Counted from the stretch's first letter, positions 45,721 through 55,392 are shown. The stretch is DNA of 64,000 nt from Bradyrhizobium sp. 141 (GCF_023074055.1 NZ_JADPKR010000025.1:124001-188000); one strand, 5' to 3'. Notes: generated from the letters alone by a model not told the origin. A program made the numbers and translations.

Positions 45721-46626
45721 TCACTTCTGACATTTCGGGCACCAGAACGTCGAACGTCCGTTCTGGGTGAAACGCTTGATCGTGCCGCCGCAGCGCGGCG
45801 TAGTGCACTTCTGGCCTTCGCGATCATAGACCTTGAAGGAATGCTGGAAATAACCGAGCTCGCCCGAGGTCTGGCGATGGTCGCGCAATGACGAGCCTCC
45901 GGCCTTGATGGCGTCGTTCAGCACGGTGTGGATCGCACTGACTAATCGCTTGGCATGATCGGTCGGCGCGCCGCCGGCAACGCCTTTGCGCTGTCCGGCC
46001 TTGGTCGCGAGCGTCGCGGCGATCCGGCGCGGCGACAGATGCGAGCGATGCAGGGCTTCGCAGACATAGATGTTGCCGAGCCCGGCGACCACGCGCTGGT
46101 CGAGCAGCGCCGCCTTCAGGCTCGTGGTCTTGCCGGCGCAGGAGCGCGCCAGCATCGCGGCATCGAACTCGTTGCCGAGCGGCTCGGGGCCGAGCCCACG
46201 CAGCAGCGGCTCTTCTTCAAGCGCGCTGCGTGCGATCACTTTCATGTAACCGAAGCGGCGCGGATCGTTGAAGACGATGTCGGCGCCGGAGGACATCCGA
46301 AACAGCACGTGGTCGTGCGCGGAATCCTTGGCCTTCGGATAGTGAAACTCGCCGGGCTGCACATCGTTGTCCGGCTTGATGACACGGAACGAGCCCGACA
46401 TGCCCAGATGCATCAAGAGCACGTCGCCGGAGGCGAGGTCCGCCATGAGATATTTTGCACGGCGGCCGAGACCCGTGACGACCTGGCCCTTGAGCCGGGC
46501 CACGAAATCCGGCTGGAACGGAAAGCGCAGGTCGGGCCGGCGGGCCTCCGCATTGAGGATTTTCGCACCCTCCATGACAGGCTGAAGGCCGCGGCGGACG
46601 GTCTCGACTTCGGGCAATTCAGGCAT
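45721..46626 (-). CDS. mutM: Formamidopyrimidine-DNA glycosylase
   Basis: 301 residues. After Met removal the N terminus is the catalytic Pro-Glu of [13 protein letters not shown]. The helix-two-turn-helix region contains [15 protein letters not shown], and a C-terminal zinc finger is formed by CTTPRCGG...FWCPKCQK. Fpg excises 8-oxoguanine and FaPy lesions. It is somewhat longer than E. coli Fpg (269), with insertions near residues 95 and 215. It is divergent from ubiE. Confidence 0.96.
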   Translation of the reverse strand: MPELPEVETVRRGLQPVMEGAKILNAEARRPDLRFPFQPDFVARLKGQVVTGLGRRAKYLMADLASGDVLLMHLGMSGSFRVIKPDNDVQPGEFHYPKAKDSAHDHVLFRMSSGADIVFNDPRRFGYMKVIARSALEEEPLLRGLGPEPLGNEFDAAMLARSCAGKTTSLKAALLDQRVVAGLGNIYVCEALHRSHLSPRRIAATLATKAGQRKGVAGGAPTDHAKRLVSAIHTVLNDAIKAGGSSLRDHRQTSGELGYFQHSFKVYDREGQKCTTPRCGGTIKRFTQNGRSTFWCPKCQK

Positions 46627-46707
46627 GGTCAGGCATTCACCTTATGAGGGCGGTGTGATAGCGCCATTGCGGCGGGCGCGCTATGGTCCGCCCAGTGGAG
46701 TAGAGTA

Positions 46708-47469
46708 ATGGATCGGCCGGGCGAAACCACGCATTTTGGCTTCAGGGACGTCCCCCTCGGGGACAAGCAGACGCTGGTGAACGACGTGTTTCGCAGCGTG
46801 GCCTCGCGCTATGATCTGATGAACGATTTGATGTCCGGTGGCCTGCACCGGGTCTGGAAGGACATCATGATCACCGCGCTCGACCCGCCCAGGAGCGACC
46901 GGCCGTTCGCGTTGCTCGACGTGGCCGGCGGCACCGGCGACATCTCGTTCCGCGCCGCCAAGGCGGCAGGTACAGGCTTCCATGCCACCGTCTGCGACAT
47001 CAACACCGACATGCTCGCGGTCGGCCGCGAGCGCGCCGTCAAGCGGCATCTCGAAACCCGGGTCGATTTCGTCGAAGGCAATGCCGAAGCGCTTGGCTTC
47101 GCCGATCGCCGCTTCGATGCCTATACGATCGCTTTCGGCATTCGCAACGTGCCCCGGATCGATCTGGCGCTGCACGAGGCCTATCGCGTGTTGAAGCCCG
47201 GCAGCCGCTTCCTCTGCCTGGAATTCTCCAGCGTCGAGATGCCCGGGCTCGATCGTCTCTATGACCTGTTCTCGTTCAAGGTGATCCCGCCGCTCGGCCG
47301 CATGATCACGGGCGATGCCGAATCCTATCAATATCTCGTCGAATCGATCCGCAAGTTTCCAAAACCCAACGCCTTCGCCGACATGATCCGCGACGCCGGC
47401 TTTGCCCGCGTCAGCTGGCAGACATTGTCCGGCGGCATCGTCGCACTGCATTCGGGCTGGCGTTTGTGA
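46708..47469 (+). CDS. ubiE: Ubiquinone/menaquinone C-methyltransferase UbiE
   Basis: 253 residues. The family start [21 protein letters not shown] and [18 protein letters not shown], the SAM loop [14 protein letters not shown], and the late [13 protein letters not shown] are all typical. It performs the C-methylation step of ubiquinone synthesis. It overlaps ubiB by 4 bp (GTGA). Confidence 0.97.
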   Translation: MDRPGETTHFGFRDVPLGDKQTLVNDVFRSVASRYDLMNDLMSGGLHRVWKDIMITALDPPRSDRPFALLDVAGGTGDISFRAAKAAGTGFHATVCDINTDMLAVGRERAVKRHLETRVDFVEGNAEALGFADRRFDAYTIAFGIRNVPRIDLALHEAYRVLKPGSRFLCLEFSSVEMPGLDRLYDLFSFKVIPPLGRMITGDAESYQYLVESIRKFPKPNAFADMIRDAGFARVSWQTLSGGIVALHSGWRL

Positions 47470-49040
47470 TCTCTGCCTTTAACCACATTGCGCGCCTGAT
47501 CCGCGCCGCGTTCGTGTTTGCCCGCGAGGGCGTGTTCGGCTCGGTCGATCCGAGCCTGGTGCCGCCGCCGGGACAGCTCGCGCTGAAGCTGGCGCGCCTC
47601 GTCGAACGCCGCGGCACCAAGCACGGCCCGCGGATCTCGCGCGCGCTGACCCGGATGGGCCCCGCCTATCTCAAGCTGGGGCAGTTCCTGGCGACGCGCC
47701 CCGACGTCGTCGGCGTCATCATGGCGCGCGACCTCGAAAGCCTCCAGGACCGCCTGCCGCCGTTTCCGCAGGACGAAGCCGAGGCCGCAATCGCGACCTC
47801 GCTGGAGCGGCCGCTGAAGGACGTCTTCGTGAGCTTCGGGCCTCCCGTCGCGGCCGCCTCGATCGCGCAGGTGCATCGCGGCGAAGTCTTGCGCGACGGG
47901 ATCCGCACGTCAGTGGCGGTCAAGGTGCTCAGGCCGAACGTGGCCGCGCGCTTCCGCCGCGATCTCTCCGACTTCTTCTTCGTCGCACACAAGGCCGAGA
48001 CCTATTCGGCGGAAGCGCGGCGGCTGCGCCTCATCGAGGTCATCAACACCATGTCGCGCTCGGTCGCCATGGAGATGGACCTGCGGCTGGAGGCGGCTGC
48101 GCTGTCGGAGATGGCGGAGAATACGCGCGACGACCCTGACTTCCGCGTGCCGACCGTTGACTGGGACCGCACCACGCACAACGTGCTGACGATGGAGTGG
48201 ATCGACGGCATCGCGTTGAACGACCACAAGCGCCTGGCGGAGACGCAGGTCGACCTGCCCGATCTTGGCCGTAAGGTGATCCAGAGCTTTTTGCGGCACG
48301 CGCTGCGCGACGGTTTCTTCCATGCCGACATGCATCCGGGCAATCTGTTCCTCGACGACGCCGGCCGTCTCGTCGCGGTCGATTTCGGCATCATGGGCCG
48401 GCTCGGCATGAAGGAGCGGCGCTTCCTCGCCGAAATCCTGCTCGGCTTCATCACCCGCGATTATCGCCGCGTCGCCGAGGTGCATTTCGAGGCGGGCTAC
48501 GTGCCCGCGCATCACTCGGTCGAGAATTTCGCGCAAGCCATCCGCGCCATCGGCGAGCCGATTCACAACCGCACGGCGGAAGAGATCTCGATGGCGCGGC
48601 TGCTGACGCTGCTGCTCGAGGTCACCGGCCTGTTCGACATGACGACGCGGCCCGAGCTGATCCTGCTCCAGAAGACCATGGTGGTGGTCGAAGGCGTGGC
48701 GCGCGGCTTCGATCCCAAGCTCGACATCTGGAAGATCGCCGACCCCGTGGTGCGCGAATGGATCGAGCGCAATCTCGGCCCGCTCGGCCGGGTGCAGGGG
48801 GCGCTCGCCGGGACCGGAGACATCGCGCGCGTGCTGATGCGCCTGCCGGAGATCGCCGAGCGATCGGTGAAGGTGCTCGAGCAGCTCGAGACCATGACGC
48901 GGGAGGGCATCAGGCTGTCGCCGGAGAGCATCGCCGCGATGGGACGGAGCGAGGGCCGCAAGAACCGCTGGCGCACCGTCGCGCTCTGGATCATCGCCGC
49001 GACCTTCATCGGCATCCTGATCGCCGTCCGGAATCTATGA
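47466..49040 (+). CDS. ubiB: UbiB/ABC1/ADCK atypical kinase
   Basis: 524 residues from a GTG overlapping ubiE. The KxGQ motif ([13 protein letters not shown]), the Ala-rich nucleotide loop ([16 protein letters not shown]), the Lys in [18 protein letters not shown] and [10 protein letters not shown] are all present. A C-terminal hydrophobic segment ([15 protein letters not shown]) anchors it in the membrane. It is an ATPase needed for ubiquinone assembly, perhaps for lipid extraction. Its stop codon lies inside the first coaBC operator palindrome. Confidence 0.96.
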   Translation: MISAFNHIARLIRAAFVFAREGVFGSVDPSLVPPPGQLALKLARLVERRGTKHGPRISRALTRMGPAYLKLGQFLATRPDVVGVIMARDLESLQDRLPPFPQDEAEAAIATSLERPLKDVFVSFGPPVAAASIAQVHRGEVLRDGIRTSVAVKVLRPNVAARFRRDLSDFFFVAHKAETYSAEARRLRLIEVINTMSRSVAMEMDLRLEAAALSEMAENTRDDPDFRVPTVDWDRTTHNVLTMEWIDGIALNDHKRLAETQVDLPDLGRKVIQSFLRHALRDGFFHADMHPGNLFLDDAGRLVAVDFGIMGRLGMKERRFLAEILLGFITRDYRRVAEVHFEAGYVPAHHSVENFAQAIRAIGEPIHNRTAEEISMARLLTLLLEVTGLFDMTTRPELILLQKTMVVVEGVARGFDPKLDIWKIADPVVREWIERNLGPLGRVQGALAGTGDIARVLMRLPEIAERSVKVLEQLETMTREGIRLSPESIAAMGRSEGRKNRWRTVALWIIAATFIGILIAVRNL

Positions 49041-49079
49041 TTGCACTGCAATCATACGAATGATAGCATCGCTATCATT
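49037..49079 (+). promoter_or_regulatory. coaBC promoter with twin 19-bp palindromic operators
   Basis: Operator 1 is ATGATTGC-ACT-GCAATCAT (49037-49055) and operator 2 is ATGATAGC-ATC-GCTATCAT (49060-49078; a ninth outer pair A49059/T49079 extends it). Both are perfect with the same half-site ATGATWGC and a 3-bp centre; the centres are 23 bp apart. Predicted -35 TTGCAC (49041-49046) and -10 TAGCAT (49064-49069), spacer 17, lie inside them. The half-site resembles the TGATAGCA/TGCTATCA repeats described for FitA of Neisseria (recalled, not checked). Confidence 0.8.
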
Positions 49080-49096
49080 CCGTGCTGGAGGGCGCC

Positions 49097-50548
49097 ATGG
49101 CAAGCCTGACCATCCGCAAGCTCGACGATAACGTCAAAACCTATCTGCGACTGCGCTCGGCCAAGAACCGCAGGTCGGTCGAGGAGGAGGTCCGGGTCAT
49201 CCTGCGGGAGCTGATCGAGGGCCGCGAGGAGCCGCTGACGCCGTTTTCGGCCCCGCCAGTCGCGTCCAACGCCCTTACGCCCCAGCGCACCGGCGCCCTT
49301 CCCGAGGCCAGTGTCACCCTGATCATCGGCGGCGGCATCGCCGCCTACAAATCGCTCGACCTGATCCGCCGGCTGAAGGAACGCCGCATCGAGGTCCGCT
49401 GCGTCCTGACCAAGGCGGCGCAGCAATTCGTCACGCCGCTGGCCGTGAGCGCACTGTCGCATGAGCGCGTCTATACCGACCTGTTCGACCCCCAGAGCGA
49501 GTTCGACGCCGGCCATATTCGCCTCGCGCGCGATTGCGACCTGATCGTGGTGGCGCCCGCGACCGCCGATCTGATGGCCAAGATGGCGAACGGCCATGCC
49601 GACGATCTCGCCAGCGCCATCCTGCTCGCGACCAACCGCAAGGTGCTGCTGGCGCCGGCTATGAACCCGCTGATGTGGAACAATACGGCGACGCGCCGCA
49701 ACGTCGGCTTGCTCCAGCGTGACGGCGTGGTGCTGATCGGGCCCAATTCCGGCGAGATGGCCGAAGCCGGCGAGTCCGGAACCGGCCGCATGTCGGAGGC
49801 GATCGAGATCGCCAACGCCGCCGAGCGGCTGCTGCGGCCGCCGGTGCCGAAGCCGCTTGCCGGCAAGCGCGTGCTGATCACCGCAGGTCCCACGCACGAG
49901 CCGATCGATCCGGTGCGCTATATCGCCAACCGCTCCTCCGGCAAGCAGGGCTTTGCCATTGCCGCCGCCGCGCAGGCAGCCGGCGCCGAGGTGATACTGG
50001 TGAGCGGTCCCGTCGATCTCGGCGATCCCCAGGGCGTGACGGTGAAGCATGTGGAATCGGCGCGGCAGATGCTGGAGCAGGTGCAGGCTGCGCTGCCCGC
50101 CGACATCGCGATCTTTGCCGCCGCCGTCGCCGACTGGCGCGTTGCCAATGAAGGCGAGCAGAAGCTGAAGAAGACCTCGGCCGGCATGCCGCCGCTTCAG
50201 CTGGTCGAGAACCCCGACATCCTCGCCACCATCTCGAAGCTGACCGACAAGCGCCCGCCGCTGGTGATCGGCTTTGCCGCCGAGACCGAGCACCTCATCG
50301 ACAACGCCAAGTCAAAACTCGCGCGCAAGGGCTGCGACTGGATCGTCGCCAACGACGTCTCGCCGGCGACCGGCGTGATGGGCGGCGACCGCAACACGGT
50401 GCATTTGATCAGCCGCAAGGACGACGAGAAGGACGGCGAGATTGCAGTTGATTCCTGGCCGGTGATGACCAAGGAACAGGTCGCCATCGAACTGGTCGCG
50501 CATGTCGCAAGAAGCGTGACCGACAAATCCCGGGAGCCGGCAACTTGA
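49097..50548 (+). CDS. coaBC: RHH (FitA-like)-CoaBC fusion: phosphopantothenoylcysteine synthetase/decarboxylase
   Basis: 483 residues from ATG 49097, with GGAGGG 5 bp upstream; GTG 49082 is an alternative. Residues 1-45 ([11 protein letters not shown]...[16 protein letters not shown]) are a ribbon-helix-helix domain of the FitA/VapB antitoxin type. A Pro/Ala-rich linker runs to about 72. CoaC follows, with flavin loop [18 protein letters not shown], His122 in SHERVY and PAMNPLMW at 187-194. The usual active-site Cys before the GRM motif is Ala224. CoaB starts near 255 with [19 protein letters not shown] and AAVADWRV. It makes phosphopantetheine from phosphopantothenate and cysteine. It sits 56 bp after ubiB and overlaps dut. 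Confidence 0.92.
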   Translation: MASLTIRKLDDNVKTYLRLRSAKNRRSVEEEVRVILRELIEGREEPLTPFSAPPVASNALTPQRTGALPEASVTLIIGGGIAAYKSLDLIRRLKERRIEVRCVLTKAAQQFVTPLAVSALSHERVYTDLFDPQSEFDAGHIRLARDCDLIVVAPATADLMAKMANGHADDLASAILLATNRKVLLAPAMNPLMWNNTATRRNVGLLQRDGVVLIGPNSGEMAEAGESGTGRMSEAIEIANAAERLLRPPVPKPLAGKRVLITAGPTHEPIDPVRYIANRSSGKQGFAIAAAAQAAGAEVILVSGPVDLGDPQGVTVKHVESARQMLEQVQAALPADIAIFAAAVADWRVANEGEQKLKKTSAGMPPLQLVENPDILATISKLTDKRPPLVIGFAAETEHLIDNAKSKLARKGCDWIVANDVSPATGVMGGDRNTVHLISRKDDEKDGEIAVDSWPVMTKEQVAIELVAHVARSVTDKSREPAT

Positions 50549-51003
50549 GCACAAAGGTCACTGTCGAACTGCAACGCCTCGCCCATGCCGACGGCCTGCC
50601 AATGCCGGCCTATCAGACCGCGGAGGCCGCCGGCCTCGACCTGATGGCGGCGGTTCCTGACAACGAGCCCGTCACGCTCGCGCCCGGCCAATATGCGCTG
50701 GTGCCGACGGGGCTCGCGATCGCCTTGCCGCCCGGCCACGAGGCCCAGGTGCGGCCGCGCTCGGGGCTTGCGGCCAAGCACGGCGTCACCGTGCTGAATT
50801 CGCCCGGCACGATCGACGCGGACTACCGCGGCGAGATCAAGGTGATCCTGATCAATCACGGCCAAGCCGCCTTCGTGATCAAGCGCGGCGAGCGAATCGC
50901 CCAGATGGTGATCGCGCCCGTGGTGCAGGCCGCCCTGGTTCCCGTGACCACCTTGTCGACGACCGATCGCGGCGCCGGCGGCTTCGGCTCGACCGGCCGC
51001 TAG
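50545..51003 (+). CDS. dut: Deoxyuridine 5'-triphosphate nucleotidohydrolase
   Basis: 152 residues from a TTG overlapping the coaBC stop (TTGA). Trimeric dUTPase motifs in order: [46 protein letters not shown] and [10 protein letters not shown]. It hydrolyses dUTP to dUMP. The coaBC-dut pair is conserved in proteobacteria. Confidence 0.96.
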   Translation: MSTKVTVELQRLAHADGLPMPAYQTAEAAGLDLMAAVPDNEPVTLAPGQYALVPTGLAIALPPGHEAQVRPRSGLAAKHGVTVLNSPGTIDADYRGEIKVILINHGQAAFVIKRGERIAQMVIAPVVQAALVPVTTLSTTDRGAGGFGSTGR

Positions 51004-51023
51004 CTGAGCTGCGAGTTGGATGC

Positions 51024-51148
51024 ACCTCTCTCGCTTGCGGGAGAGGTCGCGGAGCGAAGCGACGCAGGTGAGGGTTCTCTCCTCTAGGGGAATGTCCCGC
51101 TGTGGAGACACCCTCTCCCCGACCCTCCCCGCAAGCGGGGGAGGGAGC
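51024..51148. repeat. Palindromic repeat, family E (copy 2)
   Basis: ACCTCTCTCGCTTGCGGGAGAGGT hairpin at the left and CCCTCCCCGCAAGCGGGGGAGGG at the right. A GGTGAGGG and TGTGGAGACACC are internal. Related to 28630-28741. Confidence 0.78.
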
Positions 51149-51275
51149 GCACCTTCATCGCGGCGCGCGCGCAGCGCTAACGCACGGCAGTTCCAGCCGA
51201 ATCATCCCGAAGAACGACGTGAACTGGAACATCGCGCCCGCATTTTTGGGGAGCCGCGTTTACGTTCACGATCTG

Positions 51276-51345
51276 GACTCTTACCGGCGGAGTCACGGTG
51301 AGGGTATTGTCTTTTGATTCGCGCGCGACGGGGGTCGTCGCGCGC
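51276..51345 (+). promoter_or_regulatory. divL upstream region: three GANTC sites and a perfect hairpin
   Basis: GACTC (51276-51280), GAGTC (51290-51294) and GATTC (51316-51320) are CcrM-type methylation sites packed into 45 bp. Directly after them a perfect 10-bp stem GCGCGCGACG (51321-51330)/CGTCGCGCGC (51336-51345) with a 5-nt loop lies in the probable leader, 25 bp before the ATG. No clear -35/-10 was found, and no CtrA TTAA-N7-TTAA box. Confidence 0.5.
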
Positions 51346-51370
51346 AAATCCGTGCGATCTTGGGGCAACT

Positions 51371-53875
51371 ATGTCAGGCGTGATCGTGTCGATGCGTCGG
51401 ACGCTGCTGTCGTGCACATCGCTCGTGCGCAACGGCTTGTTGGGAGGCGCTCTTGCAGCGCTGCTGCCGGCTGCGCCGGCCGAGGCCGCCGACCTCATCG
51501 ACACCCTCTCCATCATGCTGGATTTCAACCGGCAGGAACTCGCGGTGCTCGCCACCGCGCTGGCCCTGCTCGGCTTCTCTGTGATGGCCGCGATCCTGTT
51601 GATGCGCACGCGCGTGCGCACGGCCAAGAACGAGGCGCGGCTGCGCGCCCGAATCGGGGAACTCCAGCTCCAGGCCGACCGTTTCGGCGCGCTGCTGTTC
51701 GCCGAGCCGCAGATTCTGATCTCCTGGCCGGCCGGCGACAACCGCGCGCAAATCTCGGGCGACCTCTCCATGGTGCTGCCGCGCGACTCTTCCCCGCAGC
51801 GCGTGCTCGCATTCGGAACCTGGCTGCCGCCGGAACCTGCGCTGCAGATGGATCATGCGGTCGATGCGCTGCGCGACCGCGGCGACGGGTTCCAACTGAC
51901 GCTGACCACCGCGCATGGCCACACGCTGGAGGCCATCGGCCGCGCCATCGGCGGCCAGGCCATTGTCCGGATTCGCGAACTCTCTGGGCTCCGCCGCGAT
52001 CTGGCCGAGACCAATCTGCGCTACAACGCGCTCTCCGACGAGACCGAGATGCTGCGCGGCTTTGCCGCCGCCGCACCCTGGCCGATCTGGGCCAAGGGCG
52101 AGAACGGCGCGCTGACCTACGCCAACCCGGCCTATGTCCGTGCCACCGAGGCGAACAACGTCACCGACGCGCAGGAGCGCAAGCTCGAGCTGCTCGACAG
52201 CGCCGACCGCACCGCGATGGAGCGGGGACTGAAGGACGCGGCCAATTTCAACGCGCGGCTGCCGATCGTGATCAGCGGCGAGCGCCGAATCTACGACGTG
52301 CGCGCCGTCAATGTCGGCAGCGGCAGCGTCGGCGTCGCCATCGATGCCAGCGAGGCGGATGCGCTCAGCTCGGCGCTGGTGCGGATGGCGGAGGCGCATC
52401 GCCGCACGCTCGACCAGCTCTCCTCCGGCGTTGCCGTGTTCGACGGCCAGCGGCGCCTTGCGTTCTACAACGATTCCTATCGCCGGCTGTGGGACCTCGA
52501 CCGCAACTTCCTCGACGCCAATCCTGATGATTCCAGCGTGCTCGACCAGCTCCGCGCCGCGCGCAAGCTGCCGGAGCAGCCGGACTTCCGCGCCTGGAAG
52601 TCCAAGTTGCACGAGGCCTATCGCGCGGTCGAGACCACCAAGGACACCTGGTACCTGCCCGACGGCCGCGCGCTCTCGGTCGTCACCACGCCGAATCCGG
52701 AAGGCGGCGTCACCTATCTGTTCGACGACGTCACCGAGAGCCTTGAGCTCGCCCGCCGCTTCGACGGCATGATCCGCGTCCAGCGCGAGACGCTGGACAG
52801 CCTCGCCGAGGGCGTCGCCGTGTTCGGCAGCAACGGCAAGGCGCAACTGTTCAACCCGGCCTTCGTCCGGATGTGGAAGCTGTCGAGCGATGCCATGCGC
52901 GACGAGCCGCATATCCAGACCGTCGAAGGCTGGTGCCACCAGCTGTTCGACGACCCCGCGGTCTGGCGCCAGATCCGCGAGGCCGTCACCTCGATCGAGA
53001 GCCGCGCCGACGTTCCGCTGAAGCTGGAACGCAAGGACGGCAGCGTGCTCGACGGCATGATCCGGCCGCTGCATGACGGCGCGACCATGCTGACGTTCCA
53101 GGACATCACCGACACCGAGAACGTCGAGCGTGCGCTGCGCGAACGCAACGAGGCGCTGGAGGCCGCGGACCAGATGAAGGTGGATTTCGTCCACCACGTC
53201 TCCTACGAGCTGCGCTCGCCGCTCACCACCATCATCGGCTTCGCGCACTTCCTCAGCGATCCCTCGACCGGGCCGCTGACGCCGAAGCAGGCCGAATATC
53301 TCGACTACGTCACCAAATCGACCAATGCGTTGCTGGCGCTGACCAACAACATCCTCGATCTCGCCACCATCGACGCCGGCGCCATGAAGCTGGAACTCGG
53401 CCCGGTCGACGTCAGCAAGACCATCGAGCTTGCCGCCGAGGGCATTCAGGACCGGCTTGCCACCGACCGCATCCGCCTCAAGGTCGAGATCGCGCCCGAT
53501 ATCGGCAGCTTCATCGGCGACGAGAAGCGCGTGGTGCAGGTGCTCTATAACCTCCTCGCCAATGCCGTCGGGTTTTCTCCACAGGATTCCACCGTCGGCA
53601 TCAGCGCGCGGCGCACCGAGCGCAGCGTGGTCTTCACAGTGACAGATTCGGGACCTGGAATACCTGCCGACATGAAGGACAAGGTGTTCAACTGGTTCGA
53701 AAGCCGCTCGCAGGGCTCGCGTCACCGCGGCGCCGGGCTCGGCCTGTCGCTGGTGCGCTCCTTCGTCGAGCTGCATGGCGGCAAGGTGCGGGTGGATTCG
53801 ATCGTCGGCCGGGGCACGGTCGTGATCTGCGATTTCCCGACCGACCAGGCGGCGCATCGCGACGCCGCCGAATGA
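51371..53875 (+). CDS. divL: DivL-type cell-cycle pseudo-histidine kinase (Tyr in place of phospho-His)
   Basis: 834 residues from ATG 51371. An N-terminal signal/membrane segment and a second helix (LAVLATALALLGFSVMAAILLM, about 57-78) precede several PAS-like domains (around 235-330, 360-460 and 480-590). The HisKA domain has FVHHVSYELRSPLTTIIGF, where Tyr612 occupies the site of the phosphorylated His. The HATPase domain (NLLANAVGF, DSGPGIP, GAGLGLSLV) is complete. This Tyr substitution is the mark of DivL in Caulobacter, which regulates the CckA-CtrA relay. It overlaps the tsaE fusion by ATGA. Confidence 0.88.
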   Translation: MSGVIVSMRRTLLSCTSLVRNGLLGGALAALLPAAPAEAADLIDTLSIMLDFNRQELAVLATALALLGFSVMAAILLMRTRVRTAKNEARLRARIGELQLQADRFGALLFAEPQILISWPAGDNRAQISGDLSMVLPRDSSPQRVLAFGTWLPPEPALQMDHAVDALRDRGDGFQLTLTTAHGHTLEAIGRAIGGQAIVRIRELSGLRRDLAETNLRYNALSDETEMLRGFAAAAPWPIWAKGENGALTYANPAYVRATEANNVTDAQERKLELLDSADRTAMERGLKDAANFNARLPIVISGERRIYDVRAVNVGSGSVGVAIDASEADALSSALVRMAEAHRRTLDQLSSGVAVFDGQRRLAFYNDSYRRLWDLDRNFLDANPDDSSVLDQLRAARKLPEQPDFRAWKSKLHEAYRAVETTKDTWYLPDGRALSVVTTPNPEGGVTYLFDDVTESLELARRFDGMIRVQRETLDSLAEGVAVFGSNGKAQLFNPAFVRMWKLSSDAMRDEPHIQTVEGWCHQLFDDPAVWRQIREAVTSIESRADVPLKLERKDGSVLDGMIRPLHDGATMLTFQDITDTENVERALRERNEALEAADQMKVDFVHHVSYELRSPLTTIIGFAHFLSDPSTGPLTPKQAEYLDYVTKSTNALLALTNNILDLATIDAGAMKLELGPVDVSKTIELAAEGIQDRLATDRIRLKVEIAPDIGSFIGDEKRVVQVLYNLLANAVGFSPQDSTVGISARRTERSVVFTVTDSGPGIPADMKDKVFNWFESRSQGSRHRGAGLGLSLVRSFVELHGGKVRVDSIVGRGTVVICDFPTDQAAHRDAAE

Positions 53876-55392
53876 CCGAACCCGTCACATTCTCCGTCGC
53901 GCTTCACAACGAGACGGCCACCGCACAATTGATGGCCGACCTCGCGCTGCTGGTCGGCCCCGGCGACGTCATCACCCTCACCGGCGATCTCGGCGCCGGC
54001 AAGACCGCGGCGGCGCGGAGCCTGATCCGCTATCTCGCCGGCGACGATGCGCTGGAAGTGCCGAGCCCGACCTTCACGCTGGTGCAGAGCTATGAGCTGC
54101 CGCCTTTCCCGGTGCTGCACGCCGATCTCTACCGCGTCGAGGACGAGCGCGAGCTCGAGGAGATCGGGCTGTCGCCACTGCCCGATGCCACCCTCGTCCT
54201 GATCGAGTGGCCGGAGCGTGCGCCGTCGGCAATGCCTCAAGACCGCATCGACATCGCGCTGACGCACCGTCCGGCGCTGGGCTCGAACGCACGCGCGGCC
54301 GACATCACCGGCTACGGCAAGGGTGCCGCGCAAGTCGCGCGGCTGAAGGCGCTGCGCGAATTCCTCGACGCCTCCGGTTACATGAATGCGACGCGCAAGC
54401 GCATGGCCGGCGACGCTTCGACCCGCTCCTATGCACGCCTCCTGCGCGGCGACGAGATCGTCATCCTCATGAACTTTCCGCAGCGGCCCGATGGTGCTGC
54501 GATGTACAACGGAAAGTCCTACAGCGCGGCGGTGCATCTCGCCGAGAATGTCAAACCCTTCGTCGCCATCGACGAAGGCCTGCGCGCCCAGGGCATCTCG
54601 GCGCCCGCGATCCATCATTCCGATCTCGACCATGGCTTTCTGATCACCGAGGATTTCGGCAGCGAAGGCGTGATCGAAGGCGATCCGGCGCGGCCGATTG
54701 CCGAGCGCTACGAAGCTGCGACCGACGTGCTGGCCACGCTGCACGCCAAGACGCTGCCGGACACCCTGCCGCTGGCGGGCCAGAGCTATGATATCCCGGT
54801 CTTCGACATCGACGCGCTCTTGATCGAAATCGGCCTGATGCCGGAATGGTATCTGCCCGACCGCAACGCGCCGCTGAGCGAAGCGGCCCGCGCGGAATTT
54901 TTCGCGATGTGGCGCGAGCTGCTGAGGAAGCCGCTGGCGGCGCCGAAGACGTGGGTCATCCGCGATTACCACTCGCCCAATCTGATCTGGCTTGCCGATC
55001 GCAGCGGCATCGCGCGCGTCGGCGTGATCGATTTCCAGGACACGGTGCTCGGACCGCAATCCTACGATGTCGTCTCGCTGCTCCAGGACGCCCGCATCGA
55101 CGTGCCCGAGACGGTCGAGCTGACGCTGCTTTCGCGCTACATCAAAGCACGCCGCGCGAACGATGCAGGCTTCGACGCCGCCGGCTTCGCCGAGCTTTAC
55201 GCCCTCATGTCGGCGCAGCGGAACACGCGCCTGCTCGGCACCTTCGCCCGCCTCAACCGCCGCGACGGCAAACCGCATTATTTGCGTCACCAGCCGCGGA
55301 TCTGGACCTATCTTCAGCGCTCGCTGGCGCATCCGGCGCTGAACTCCTTGCGCGACTGGTATCTCGCCAACGTCCCACCGCCGCAGGCCTGA
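53872..55392 (+). CDS. Fusion of TsaE (t6A ATPase) and AmgK-like sugar kinase
   Basis: 506 residues. Residues 1-150 are TsaE: P-loop GDLGAGKTAAARSLI (38-52), VPSPTFTLVQSY, and the HADLYRVEDERELEEIGL block. Residues about 160-500 are an aminoglycoside-phosphotransferase-fold kinase: GDASTRSYARL, the catalytic VIRDYHSPNLIWL and VIDFQDTVLGP. Similar kinases (AmgK) phosphorylate N-acetylmuramic acid at C1 for peptidoglycan recycling. A MurU-like uridylyltransferase lies 520 bp downstream, which supports this. TsaE acts with TsaB (5648) in t6A synthesis. The two halves have no obvious common pathway. Confidence 0.9.
   Translation: MTEPVTFSVALHNETATAQLMADLALLVGPGDVITLTGDLGAGKTAAARSLIRYLAGDDALEVPSPTFTLVQSYELPPFPVLHADLYRVEDERELEEIGLSPLPDATLVLIEWPERAPSAMPQDRIDIALTHRPALGSNARAADITGYGKGAAQVARLKALREFLDASGYMNATRKRMAGDASTRSYARLLRGDEIVILMNFPQRPDGAAMYNGKSYSAAVHLAENVKPFVAIDEGLRAQGISAPAIHHSDLDHGFLITEDFGSEGVIEGDPARPIAERYEAATDVLATLHAKTLPDTLPLAGQSYDIPVFDIDALLIEIGLMPEWYLPDRNAPLSEAARAEFFAMWRELLRKPLAAPKTWVIRDYHSPNLIWLADRSGIARVGVIDFQDTVLGPQSYDVVSLLQDARIDVPETVELTLLSRYIKARRANDAGFDAAGFAELYALMSAQRNTRLLGTFARLNRRDGKPHYLRHQPRIWTYLQRSLAHPALNSLRDWYLANVPPPQA

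Noticed and set aside
49037..50548. A FitAB/VapBC toxin-antitoxin operon
   Set aside because: Only the antitoxin-like RHH domain is present, and it is in frame with CoaBC; no PIN-domain toxin gene is found on either side (ubiB upstream, dut downstream).
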